A stretch of 64,000 nucleotides of DNA from Enterobacter kobei (lineage in GTDB: Bacteria; Pseudomonadota; Gammaproteobacteria; Enterobacterales; Enterobacteriaceae), in the NCBI RefSeq assembly GCF_001729765.1, contig NZ_CP017181.1, positions 682,001-746,000 of the forward strand, given 5' to 3'. The translations under genes and the position numbers were made by a program. Shown here piece after piece: positions 45,337-55,061 of the stretch (positions are counted from its first letter, which is position 1; every line of letters starts with the position of its first letter). The notes beneath the pieces are model-generated. The model did no database searches. It saw only the letters and a list, made by a program, of their open reading frames with translations, and was not told where the DNA came from.

Positions 45337-46708
45337 CGGGCATACCCAAAACACGCAATAATTCTTCGAGCGTGGTTAGCCCTTGCTCAATGGCCATACA
45401 GCCGTGTTCAAACAGCGAGATTAACCCTGCCTGCCGGGCACTGGCTTCTATCACTTCGGTGCCTGCCCCGCTGGCAATTGCCTGGCGCAGAGGGTTGTCG
45501 ATTGCCAGTACTTCAAAAATCGCCACCCGGCCGTAAAAACCGTGATAGCAACGATCGCAGCCTGTGGGTTGCCAGCGGGGAAGTGGTCGCGGCCAAACCG
45601 GGCGGGGTAAGCCCGAATGCTCCCCGTTTTGCTGTCGGCAATGTGGACAAAGACGCCGAACCAGCCGTTGTGCAATCACCATAGAGAGTGCGGAAGAGAT
45701 CATCCAGCGCGCGACGCCCATCTGCTCCAGGCGAATCAGGGTTTCCGTTGTCGAGTTGGTATGCAGCGTCGACAATACCAGGTGCCCGGTCTGCGCGGCA
45801 TTAATAGCGATCTCTGCCGTTTCGCCATCACGAATTTCGCCGACCATAATGATATCCGGATCCTGACGCAGCAGCGCCCTTAGCACGCTCTGAAATGTCA
45901 GGCCCGCTCGCGGGTTAATCTGCGTCTGATTCAATCCCGCAAGCGGGATTTCAATGGGATCCTCTACGCTGCAGATGTTGACGTCAGGGGTGTTAAGCGC
46001 CTGTAACGCGCTATAGAGGGTGACGGTTTTGCCGCTGCCTGTGGGGCCGGTAACCAGAATCAGCCCCTGAGGCTGGTGCAGTGACGCAGTAAAACAGGCC
46101 AGTTGCTCAGCGCTCATGCCGAGTGCTTTCGGTTCAAGAGCCTGCTGAACCTGATGCAGCAGTCGCAGCACAATTTTCTCACCGCCGTTGCAGGGAAGCG
46201 TGGCGATACGAAACGAGACCGGCTCGTTTGTCAGCTCAATGGTAAACTGACCATCCTGCGGTAAGCGGCGTTCAGCAATATCCAGATTACCCAGCACTTT
46301 TAACCGGGCGCTGAGCATCGTTGCCAGCGCGGCGGAAAGCGGAGGTTGCGGGCAAAGTACGCCATCGATACGTAAGCGAATCTGGCACGCGTGCTCCATC
46401 GGTTCAATATGGATGTCGGAGGCGCGCTGGTTTATCGCCTGTTGCAGCGTGTGGTTGAGGATATCCACCGCTGAATGTGCCTGCGAAACGTTAGGCAGAT
46501 GCGATTGCGCGCTTAACTGCCGATGCTTTTCCATGCGTTCAGCGCTCCAGCACTCGATATCAATCCGTTTCTGCGTTGCGAAGCGCAGGGCTTCCATCAG
46601 TTCAGGTGCGGGGCTTCCCACGACGGCGATACTGACCATGTCACTGTCGCTGGTGAGCAGCAGAGCATGATGGCGAAGGCAAAGTGCCACGAGTTGATCT
46701 GTGTTCAT
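45326..46708 (-). CDS. hofB: Type IV pilus assembly ATPase HofB
   Basis: A 460-residue GspE/PilB-family ATPase. Walker A GPTGSGKTVTLYSAL is near residue 229, the Asp box and Walker B (LRQDPDIIMVGEIRDGETA) follow, then the His box (LSTLHTNS). A CxxC zinc pair (LCPHC) and a second pair CDRC occur near residues 380-410, as in other family members. The ATG at 46708 is chosen to match E. coli HofB. It starts 10 bases after ppdD. Confidence 0.95.
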   Translation of the reverse strand: MNTDQLVALCLRHHALLLTSDSDMVSIAVVGSPAPELMEALRFATQKRIDIECWSAERMEKHRQLSAQSHLPNVSQAHSAVDILNHTLQQAINQRASDIHIEPMEHACQIRLRIDGVLCPQPPLSAALATMLSARLKVLGNLDIAERRLPQDGQFTIELTNEPVSFRIATLPCNGGEKIVLRLLHQVQQALEPKALGMSAEQLACFTASLHQPQGLILVTGPTGSGKTVTLYSALQALNTPDVNICSVEDPIEIPLAGLNQTQINPRAGLTFQSVLRALLRQDPDIIMVGEIRDGETAEIAINAAQTGHLVLSTLHTNSTTETLIRLEQMGVARWMISSALSMVIAQRLVRRLCPHCRQQNGEHSGLPRPVWPRPLPRWQPTGCDRCYHGFYGRVAIFEVLAIDNPLRQAIASGAGTEVIEASARQAGLISLFEHGCMAIEQGLTTLEELLRVLGMPDGH

Positions 46709-46718
46709 TGTCCGCCCC

Positions 46719-47156
46719 TCAGTTATTGTCGAAGCGGAAGACGTCTTCACAGGCCTGCTTAAGCTCGCTGTCAGCACTGATGTTGCAGTCACGCGTCCAG
46801 CCTGTCATACCGTTGCCGTTATTCCACTGTGGCGTCATGGTCACCGTCAGTCCGTTGAGACTCTCCTGACCCGTCAAGGTCACGATCCCTTTTGCCACGT
46901 TCATTGCTGAGACGTAACGCGTCGTCGTCGGGGAAGGGATGCCGTTACTGCCTGCGTCACAGCTCTCCACGCCACCGTGATCGAGCGCGCAAAGCTCAAT
47001 GGCAGTGCGATAGGGAATGAAGGTTTGCAGCATATCGGTGAGGGCGGCTTTACGCAGGTAGTTCTGATAGGCGGGAACGCCGATGGCGCTCAGAATCGCA
47101 ATAATGCCAATGACCACCATCAGCTCAATGAGTGTGAATCCTTGTTGTCTGTCCAT
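46719..47156 (-). CDS. ppdD: Prepilin peptidase-dependent pilin PpdD
   Basis: A 145-residue type IV major pilin. The class III signal MDRQQG is followed directly by the cleaved N-terminus FTLIELMVVIGIIAILSAI, with G6 before the cut and the conserved glutamate at position 5 of the mature pilin (residue 11). Cysteines near 56 and 66, and near 124 and 136, could form the usual disulfides. First gene of ppdD-hofB-hofC. A prepilin peptidase is not in the window. Confidence 0.96.
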   Translation of the reverse strand: MDRQQGFTLIELMVVIGIIAILSAIGVPAYQNYLRKAALTDMLQTFIPYRTAIELCALDHGGVESCDAGSNGIPSPTTTRYVSAMNVAKGIVTLTGQESLNGLTVTMTPQWNNGNGMTGWTRDCNISADSELKQACEDVFRFDNN

Positions 47157-47300
47157 ATCTGCTCCTTATGCAAAGTGGCGCTACTCTGGCAGTGCGAAAG
47201 GAGAGAAACGAGGGGCAAAAAAGGGAACGGGAAAGGGGCTTCAGAGAATTCATGCAGTGTTGCAGAGAAGAACAACGGATTTGCGAGCAGGACTGAAATT

Positions 47301-47322
47301 CCCCTCTCCGGGCGGAGAGGGG
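47301..47322. repeat. GC-rich palindrome between ppdD and nadC
   Basis: A perfect 10-bp stem CCCCTCTCCG / CGGAGAGGGG with a 2-base loop. It lies 7 bases beyond the nadC stop and may end its transcript. The core CCCTCTCC / GGAGAGGG is shared with the palindrome at 694-714. Confidence 0.6.
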
Positions 47323-47329
47323 AAGCGTG

Positions 47330-48862
<1,533 letters not shown>

Positions 48863-48871
48863 GGAGATACC

Positions 48872-49726
48872 ATGACGTTGTTTACCATGCTGCTGGTTAT
48901 CATCGCTGAACGTCTGTTCAAGCTCGGTGAGCACTGGCATCTGGATCACCGGCTGGAGGTGTTATTCCGCCGCATCAGGCACTTTTCCATGCTGCGCACG
49001 CTGCTGATGATGGCGGGTGTGATGGTGATTACCTTCCTGCTGCTGCGCGCGCTGTACGGACTCTTTTTCAATGTGCCGCTGCTGGTGGTGTGGATCCTGC
49101 TTGGCGTGCTGTGCATTGGTGCGGGCAAGGTGCGTTTGCACTACCACGCTTATCTTAAAGCGGCCTCCCGCGATGATGCCCACGCGCGCGGTGCCATGGC
49201 GAGCGAACTGACGATGATCCACGGCGTGCCGCCGGATTGCGACGAGCGCGAGTTCCTGCGCGAGCTGCAAAATGCGCTGCTGTGGATTAACTTCCGTTAC
49301 TACCTCGCGCCGCTGTTCTGGTTTGTGGTGGGCGGCCCGGTGGGACCCGTCTTGCTGATGGGGTACGCGTTCCTGCGTGCCTGGCAGACCTGGCTTGCCC
49401 GTTATCTGACGCCGCATGAACGTTTGCTCTCCGGCATTGATGCCATCCTGCATGTGCTCGACTGGCTGCCGGTGCGTCTGGTGGGTGTGGTGTATGCGCT
49501 CATTGGCCACGGTGAAAAAGCATTGCCAGCGTGGTTTGCGTCTCTGGGCGACCGACACACCTCGCAGTATCAGGTGTTAACCCGTCTGGCGCAGTTTTCC
49601 CTGGCGCGAGAGCCGCATACCGACAAGATTGAAACGCCAAAAGCGGCGGTTTCAATGGCAAAGAAAACGTCGTTTGTGGTGGTGGTGGTGGTGGCGCTGC
49701 TGACCATTTACGGCACGCTGGTGTAA
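48872..49726 (+). CDS. ampE: Inner membrane protein AmpE
   Basis: A 284-residue membrane protein with about four predicted helices, the same length as E. coli AmpE. It is co-transcribed with ampD (9-base gap, AAGGAG site). A link to beta-lactam sensing has been proposed; its biochemical role is unknown. A nucleotide-binding role has been suggested for the family, but no clear motif is seen here. Confidence 0.96.
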   Translation: MTLFTMLLVIIAERLFKLGEHWHLDHRLEVLFRRIRHFSMLRTLLMMAGVMVITFLLLRALYGLFFNVPLLVVWILLGVLCIGAGKVRLHYHAYLKAASRDDAHARGAMASELTMIHGVPPDCDEREFLRELQNALLWINFRYYLAPLFWFVVGGPVGPVLLMGYAFLRAWQTWLARYLTPHERLLSGIDAILHVLDWLPVRLVGVVYALIGHGEKALPAWFASLGDRHTSQYQVLTRLAQFSLAREPHTDKIETPKAAVSMAKKTSFVVVVVVALLTIYGTLV

Positions 49727-49744
49727 GCCAGCGCGCCGCAAACG

Positions 49745-50695
49745 CTATAGCGTATCCGCAGGCGGGATGCCGAAATCAGGCATCCCGCTTTCATTCCAGC
49801 GGACAAGCTTCAGTCGGGTATGGCGATTCGGATCGTACAGCGGGTCGCCCTCAATTTCGGTGTAATTCCGCGCGTGATACACCAGCACATCTTCCCCTTC
49901 CGGCGTTTGCGTAAAGCTGTTGTGACCCGGGCCGTACTGACGATTTTCGTAGCTGGTAACGAACACCGGACGCGCAGATTTGTGCCAGTTCGCCGGCTGT
50001 CGCGGATCGGCATTCAGGTATATCCACAATAACCCCATGCAGTAGTTCTCATCGGTGGCGCTAGCGGAGTAGCTGATAAACAGCTTGTCGCCGTGAACCA
50101 GCACCGCCGGACCTTCATTAACCAGAAATCCGCGGCATTCCCAGTCATATTCAGGTTTACTGAGCATCACCGGCTCGCCTTTCAGCGTCCACGGATTTTC
50201 CATTTCACACAGATAAAGGTTGGAGTTTCCGGCGATATCCGGCGCTTTTTGCGCCCACAGATACCAGCGTTTCCCCTGATGGACAAAGGTGGTGGCATCG
50301 AGGGCGAAAGTGTCGAATGGCGTTTTTATTTGCCCCTTCTCGACCCACGTACCGGCGAGCGGATCGCTGTCGGTACACTCCAGCGCAAACATTCGGTGCT
50401 GGAACATGCCGAGGCTATCAAGCGCCTGGGTGTGCGTCGCGGCAAAATAGATGTACCACTTCCCGTCGATGTGATGCAGTTCTGGGGCCCAAATCAACTG
50501 GCTCATTGGACCGGTGTCGGGTTTGCGCCAGACCACTATCTCTTCGGCGCTGCGCAAGCCCTCCAGCGAGTCAGCACGGCGGATAGCCAGCCTGTCGTAC
50601 TCCGGCACGGAGGCAATAAAATAGTATTGCCCCTCATGATGTAAAATGTACGGGTCGGCGCGTTGTTCAATAAACGGGTTTGGCCAGGTTTGCAT
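49745..50695 (-). CDS. Glycoside hydrolase family 43 protein (arabinosidase/xylosidase-like)
   Basis: A 316-residue single-domain GH43 enzyme with a five-bladed beta-propeller pattern. The likely catalytic triad is visible: base D14 in RADPYI, pKa modulator D133 in FALDATTF, and acid E194 in NEGPAVL. There is no signal peptide, so it should act in the cytoplasm on small imported glycosides, probably releasing arabinose or xylose. It follows the sugar symporter gene by 10 bases on the same strand, forming a two-gene unit. The exact substrate cannot be told from the sequence. Confidence 0.88.
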   Translation of the reverse strand: MQTWPNPFIEQRADPYILHHEGQYYFIASVPEYDRLAIRRADSLEGLRSAEEIVVWRKPDTGPMSQLIWAPELHHIDGKWYIYFAATHTQALDSLGMFQHRMFALECTDSDPLAGTWVEKGQIKTPFDTFALDATTFVHQGKRWYLWAQKAPDIAGNSNLYLCEMENPWTLKGEPVMLSKPEYDWECRGFLVNEGPAVLVHGDKLFISYSASATDENYCMGLLWIYLNADPRQPANWHKSARPVFVTSYENRQYGPGHNSFTQTPEGEDVLVYHARNYTEIEGDPLYDPNRHTRLKLVRWNESGMPDFGIPPADTL

Positions 50696-50705
50696 GCAAC
50701 TTTCC

Positions 50706-52103
50706 TTATTTTGTCTCTGCGGCTTTGAGTTCCTGATAAGCGTTCAGCTCGCGGTAGTTGGCGCGGCGCTTTTCCAGATCGGACTGGATCATCTTCATGG
50801 TTTCGCGGTCCACTTTCAGCAGGCGTACAACGCCCGCGGTAATTAAGTATCCAACGCCAGGAATAACGGTAAACAGCAGTACGATACCGTTAATGGCCTC
50901 CGCGCTTTGCGCTTTTGCGCCTGCGTCGTAACCGTACCAGGAGAGCAGAAAACCGACCATTGCCCCGGCAATCGCCAGACCCAGCTTCAGGAAGAAAATG
51001 TTGCCGGAGAAGCTGATCCCGGTGATGCGTTTCCCGGTTTTCCACTCGCCGTAGTCATCCACGTCAGCCATCAGCGACCAGTGCAGCGGAGACGGGATCT
51101 GGTGCAGGATGTTCAGCAGAACGTAGAGCACCACGATGGTGACGGTGGCTTTCGGGTCGAAGAAATAGAAGGCGCAGGAAAATATCGCCAGCACGATATT
51201 GGTCCAGAAGAAGACCTTCAGTTTACACCAGCGGTCGGTCAGCACTTTTGCCAGCACGCTGCCAAGCATCATGCCGATAACCCCCAGGCTGATAAACACG
51301 GTGGCGAAGTGGGTGCTCTGGCCCATCACCCAGGTGACGTAATACATGGTTGCCGCCATGCGGATAAAGCCCGGGCAGACGTTGCAGAGCGTCAGGAGCA
51401 AAATTCGCACCCACTGGTCGTTTTTCCACACGTCTTTCAGGTCATTTTTCAGCTCGTCGTGGGTCTGCACCGCCGGGCGCACGCGCTCGCGCACGGTGGC
51501 GAAGCAGAACAGGAACATGCAGGTGCCAATCAGCGCCAGTACGGTCATTGCCATCTGGTAGCCTTTGGCTTTGTTATCCCCGCCAAACCAGTCGGCCATC
51601 GGCAGCAGCGTCAATGACAGCAGCAACGTGGCGATGCCGACCAGCACGAAGCGGTAGGACTGGCAGGCCACACGCTCTTTCGGATCGTTGGTGATCACCC
51701 CTCCTAACGAGCAGTAAGGGATGTTGATGGCCGTATAGGTTAATGAGAGCAGGAAGTAGGTGACAAACGCATAGATAACTTTGCTGTTATAGCTCCACTC
51801 CGGTGTGGTGAACATCAGAATACTGAACAGCGCGTAGGGGAAGGCAATCCACAGCAGCCATGGACGAAAACGGCCATATTTACTGCGGGTGCGGTCGGCA
51901 ATTGCCCCCATGATAGGGTCGGTGACGGCGTCAATCACACGGACCGACAGCAGTAAGACCCCCACCAGCGCAGGCGCGAGGCCAAATATGTCGGTATAAA
52001 AATAGTTAACAAACAGCATGATGGCGCCAAAGATGATGTTGCAACCTGCATCGCCCATCCCATAGCCGATCTTTTCTTTTACTGACAGTTTAGCGTTATC
52101 CAT
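50706..52103 (-). CDS. GPH-family glycoside/pentoside:cation symporter
   Basis: A 465-residue membrane protein of the glycoside-pentoside-hexuronide (MelB/XynT/YicJ) family with 12 predicted helices. The family motif RVIDAVTDPIMGAIADRTRSK followed by GRFRPW is clear near residues 50-80. The frame extends to 52244, but the ATG at 52103 (MDNAKLSVKEK), with a GGAGAG site upstream, matches the family start. It probably takes up oligosaccharides or glycosides for the GH43 enzyme next door. No regulator gene lies beside the pair. Confidence 0.9.
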   Translation of the reverse strand: MDNAKLSVKEKIGYGMGDAGCNIIFGAIMLFVNYFYTDIFGLAPALVGVLLLSVRVIDAVTDPIMGAIADRTRSKYGRFRPWLLWIAFPYALFSILMFTTPEWSYNSKVIYAFVTYFLLSLTYTAINIPYCSLGGVITNDPKERVACQSYRFVLVGIATLLLSLTLLPMADWFGGDNKAKGYQMAMTVLALIGTCMFLFCFATVRERVRPAVQTHDELKNDLKDVWKNDQWVRILLLTLCNVCPGFIRMAATMYYVTWVMGQSTHFATVFISLGVIGMMLGSVLAKVLTDRWCKLKVFFWTNIVLAIFSCAFYFFDPKATVTIVVLYVLLNILHQIPSPLHWSLMADVDDYGEWKTGKRITGISFSGNIFFLKLGLAIAGAMVGFLLSWYGYDAGAKAQSAEAINGIVLLFTVIPGVGYLITAGVVRLLKVDRETMKMIQSDLEKRRANYRELNAYQELKAAETK

Positions 52104-52230
52104 AGACTGCTCTCCGGGTTTCGGTATGGAGAGAATTATTTGCTGGCAAACGAATATATGCGTTGCAGTATCAGGGCGGTGATATGGATAAAAACGCTGT
52201 AGGGATGAAAGTGTGAGGGAGGTAACAACG

Positions 52231-52258
52231 CGCGGTACCCGCAAAAGCAGGTACCGCG
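52231..52258 (-). terminator. Hairpin after aroP
   Basis: A 9-bp stem CGCGGTACC / GGTACCGCG, extended by GC...GC around an AAAA loop, lies 9 bases beyond the aroP stop. It is placed to end aroP transcription. On the minus strand it is followed by TTGTTAC, a weak T tail. Confidence 0.65.
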
Positions 52259-52266
52259 GAGGAGAC

Positions 52267-53637
52267 TTAGTGGGCCTTCATGGCCTTGCGGCTTTTCTGG
52301 CTGAAGAGATAGCCAACGCCCAGCACGGCAATCCAGACCGGGATCAGGTAGACGGAGATTGCCATACCCGGCGTGATCAGCATGATCACCAGCACGGCCG
52401 CCATAAACAGCAGGCAGATCCAGTTACCCAGCGGATAGAGCAGGGCAGGGAAGCGCGTCGTCACGCCCTGCTGCTGTTTCGCGCGGCGGAACTTGATGTG
52501 CGCCAGGCTGATCATCGCCCAGTTGATGACCAGTGCAGAGACCACCAGTGCCATTAGCAGGCCAAATGCGGATTCCGGCGCCATGTAGTTAATCAGCACG
52601 CACAGCGCCGTCACGATGGCTGAAACAATGATGGTGTTGACCGGCACGCCGCGTTTATCAACGTTGAGCAGCATCTTCGGCGCATTGCCCTGCTGGGCCA
52701 GACCGAACAGCATACGGCTGTTGCAGTATACGCAGCTGTTGTACACGGAAAGCGCCGCGGTCAGCACCACGACATTGAGCGCGTTCGCCACGACGGTATC
52801 ACCCAGTTCGTGGAAAATCAGCACAAACGGACTGGTGTCGGCAGTGACGCGCGTCCATGGCAGCAGGGAGAGCAGGACTGCCAGCGAGCCCACATAGAAG
52901 ATCAGAATTCGGTAGATAACCTGATTCGTCGCTTTCGGGATGCTCTGCTCAGGATTGTCGGCTTCTGCGGCGGTGATACCCACCAGTTCCAGACCGCCGA
53001 AAGAGAACATAATGATGGCCATCATCATCACCAGACCGGTCATGCCGTGAGGCAGGAAGCCGCCCTGTTCCCAGAGGTTACGCACGGTTGCCTGTGGGCC
53101 ACCGTTGCCGCTGAACAGCAGCCAGCCGCCAAAGATAATCATCGCCACGACGGCGATCACTTTGATGATGGCAAACCAGAACTCCATCTCACCGAACACT
53201 TTTACGTTGGTGAGGTTAATGGCGTTGATAATGACGAAGAAAGCTGCAGCAGAAACCCAGGTTGGGATGTCGGGATACCAGAACTGAATATACTTCCCGA
53301 CGGCAGTCAGCTCGGCCATGGCAACCAGAACGTACAATACCCAGTAGTTCCAGCCGGAGGCGAAACCGGCAAAGCTGCCCCAGTACTTATAGGCAAAGTG
53401 GCTGAAGGAGCCAGCGACCGGCTCCTCGACAACCATTTCACCTAACTGGCGCATGATCAGAAAAGCAATGAAACCCGCAATCGCGTAACCCAAAATAATG
53501 CCCGGACCGGCAGACTGGATAACGGATGCGCTGCCCAGAAACAGGCCGGTACCAATAGCACCGCCCAGTGCGATGAGCTGAATATGGCGGTTTTTTAGCC
53601 CGCGCTTTAGCTGATCGCCGTGCTGTTGAGCTTCCAT
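52267..53637 (-). CDS. aroP: Aromatic amino acid permease AroP
   Basis: A 456-residue amino acid/polyamine/cation family transporter with 12 predicted helices, which takes up Phe, Tyr and Trp. The family signature GGAIGTGLFLGS lies near residue 25, and the conserved stretch SFGGLELVGITAAEADNPEQSIPKA region near 214-238. Length is within one residue of E. coli AroP. Likely under TyrR control (see the site at 53701). Confidence 0.95.
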   Translation of the reverse strand: MEAQQHGDQLKRGLKNRHIQLIALGGAIGTGLFLGSASVIQSAGPGIILGYAIAGFIAFLIMRQLGEMVVEEPVAGSFSHFAYKYWGSFAGFASGWNYWVLYVLVAMAELTAVGKYIQFWYPDIPTWVSAAAFFVIINAINLTNVKVFGEMEFWFAIIKVIAVVAMIIFGGWLLFSGNGGPQATVRNLWEQGGFLPHGMTGLVMMMAIIMFSFGGLELVGITAAEADNPEQSIPKATNQVIYRILIFYVGSLAVLLSLLPWTRVTADTSPFVLIFHELGDTVVANALNVVVLTAALSVYNSCVYCNSRMLFGLAQQGNAPKMLLNVDKRGVPVNTIIVSAIVTALCVLINYMAPESAFGLLMALVVSALVINWAMISLAHIKFRRAKQQQGVTTRFPALLYPLGNWICLLFMAAVLVIMLITPGMAISVYLIPVWIAVLGVGYLFSQKSRKAMKAH

Positions 53638-54098
53638 TTGAAACCTCGTGTGTGGTTGTTATGTCACGCTGTGCGTGTGTAATTATGAAAATCCATATTC
53701 TGTATTTATTTCTTTACGGTTAAACGAACCGAAAAAAGCGGAGATGACTTCCGTAAGCGCCAGAATAGTGGTAAGTGCCTGTGAATGCACCTGCTTTATG
53801 AAGGGCTGATGACGAGTTGAATAAAAAGAAAGCATTTGTAAATCACTCCGCTCTCGCTTCTTACCCCAACCTATAGAATAGAAATGCGCCTTAAGTGGGC
53901 GAATTTTCATAATTTGCCTTGTTGAATCGCTTCAGATTGCAAAAACCCTCGTTTCATTATGGTTAAAACTCCCACTTTGGGAGTAATCAACTCATTTGTG
54001 CAAAGTTACATTTCTGAAACGTTATTTCTGTAAGGTTGTTAAAATGTGCAGGGTTTACTGATTTCAATCAAAACCAATATGGACAGAAGGTGAATACT
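53638..54098. other. aroP-pdhR divergent spacer
   Basis: About 460 bases (536 between the two start codons). It holds the aroP control region on the left, a leftward open frame of 75 codons at 53683-53910 that matches nothing I know, and an AT-rich right part leading into the pdhR promoter. The size is close to that of the E. coli spacer. No RNA gene was recognised. Confidence 0.5.
53701..53718 (-). promoter_or_regulatory. Possible TyrR box of aroP
   Basis: TGTATTTATTTCTTTACG fits the TyrR consensus TGTAAA-N6-TTTACA at 9 of 12 positions. It lies 64 bases upstream of the aroP start. In E. coli, TyrR with aromatic amino acids represses aroP from sites in this position. Pattern match only. Confidence 0.5.
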
Positions 54099-54126
54099 TT
54101 GTTACTTTAGCGATACGAAATATAAA
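54099..54126 (+). promoter_or_regulatory. pdhR (pdh operon) promoter
   Basis: TTGTTA (54099-54104), a 16-base gap and TATAAA (54121-54126) form a sigma-70 promoter directly before the PdhR operator. It should drive pdhR-aceEF-lpd. Confidence 0.75.
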
Positions 54127-54141
54127 TTGGTAAGACCAATT
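54125..54141. promoter_or_regulatory. PdhR operator
   Basis: AATTGGTAAGACCAATT is a near-perfect palindrome with the known PdhR site ATTGGT-N3-ACCAAT. It overlaps the -10 box and the start region of the pdh promoter, so PdhR bound here blocks RNA polymerase until pyruvate releases it. Confidence 0.93.
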
Positions 54142-54173
54142 GACTCCGGGCAAAAAGGCGTAAGACAGGGAAT

Positions 54174-54938
54174 ATGGCCTACAGCAAAATTCGCCAACCA
54201 AAACTATCTGATGTGATTGAGCAGCAGCTGGAGTTTTTAATCCTCGAAGGGACTCTGCGCCCGGGTGAGAAACTTCCGCCAGAACGCGAACTGGCAAAAC
54301 AGTTCGACGTTTCACGTCCCTCTCTGCGTGAGGCGATTCAACGCCTCGAAGCAAAGGGCTTGCTGCTTCGTCGCCAGGGCGGCGGAACCTTTGTGCAAAA
54401 CAGCCTGTGGCAGAGCTTCAGCGATCCGCTGGTAGAACTTCTCTCTGACCACCCAGAATCCCAGTTTGACCTGCTTGAGACCCGTCACGCGCTGGAAGGT
54501 ATTGCGGCCTATTACGCTGCCCTTCGCAGCACTGATGAAGATCGCGTGCGTATCCGCGAGCTGCATCAGGCCATTGAACGGGCACAGCAGTCCGGCGATT
54601 TAGACGCCGAGTCCAGCGCCGTCGTCCAGTATCAAATCGCCGTCACCGAAGCGGCACACAATGTGGTGCTCCTCCATCTGCTACGCTGCATGGAGCCGAT
54701 GCTGGCCCAGAACGTTCGTCAGAATTTTGAATTGTTGTATGCCCGTCGGGAGATGCTCCCACTGGTAAGCAACCATCGCACCCGAATATTCGAGGCGATA
54801 ATGGCCGGGGAACCGGAGCAGGCGCGCGAAGCGTCGCACCGTCACCTGGCTTTCATTGAGGAAATCTTGCTGGACCGCAGCCGTGAACAATCGCGTCGCG
54901 AACGTTCATTACGCCGCATACAGCAACGAAAGGATTAA
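54174..54938 (+). CDS. pdhR: Pyruvate-sensing repressor PdhR
   Basis: A 254-residue GntR-family regulator (FadR subfamily). The N-terminal winged helix is clear ([35 protein letters not shown] region, then [19 protein letters not shown]), followed by an all-helical FCD domain that binds pyruvate. It controls its own operon. Length as in E. coli. It precedes aceE by 123 bases. Confidence 0.97.
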   Translation: MAYSKIRQPKLSDVIEQQLEFLILEGTLRPGEKLPPERELAKQFDVSRPSLREAIQRLEAKGLLLRRQGGGTFVQNSLWQSFSDPLVELLSDHPESQFDLLETRHALEGIAAYYAALRSTDEDRVRIRELHQAIERAQQSGDLDAESSAVVQYQIAVTEAAHNVVLLHLLRCMEPMLAQNVRQNFELLYARREMLPLVSNHRTRIFEAIMAGEPEQAREASHRHLAFIEEILLDRSREQSRRERSLRRIQQRKD

Positions 54939-54975
54939 GCGCCAGGTACTTTTAGAGCGCGGCAACTAAACGCAG

Positions 54976-55021
54976 AACCTGTCTTATTGTGTTCTTGCTG
55001 AAGAGCACAATGGGACAGGTT
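54976..55021 (+). promoter_or_regulatory. Long hairpin in the pdhR-aceE spacer
   Basis: Positions 54976-54996 pair with 55001-55021 around a GCTG loop. In RNA all 21 positions pair, 18 as Watson-Crick and 3 as G-U. No T run follows, so it is not a standard terminator. It stands 41 bases before the aceE start. It could be an RNase processing or stabilising element, or an attenuator, between pdhR and aceEF. Confidence 0.7.
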
Positions 55022-55061
55022 CCAGACAAATCAACGTATTAGATAGATAAGGAATACCCCC

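Noticed and set aside
49675..49695. GTGGTGGTGGTGGTGGTGGC run as a possible phase-variable repeat
   Set aside because: It encodes a valine run in the last membrane segment of AmpE. Trinucleotide changes here would not shift the frame.
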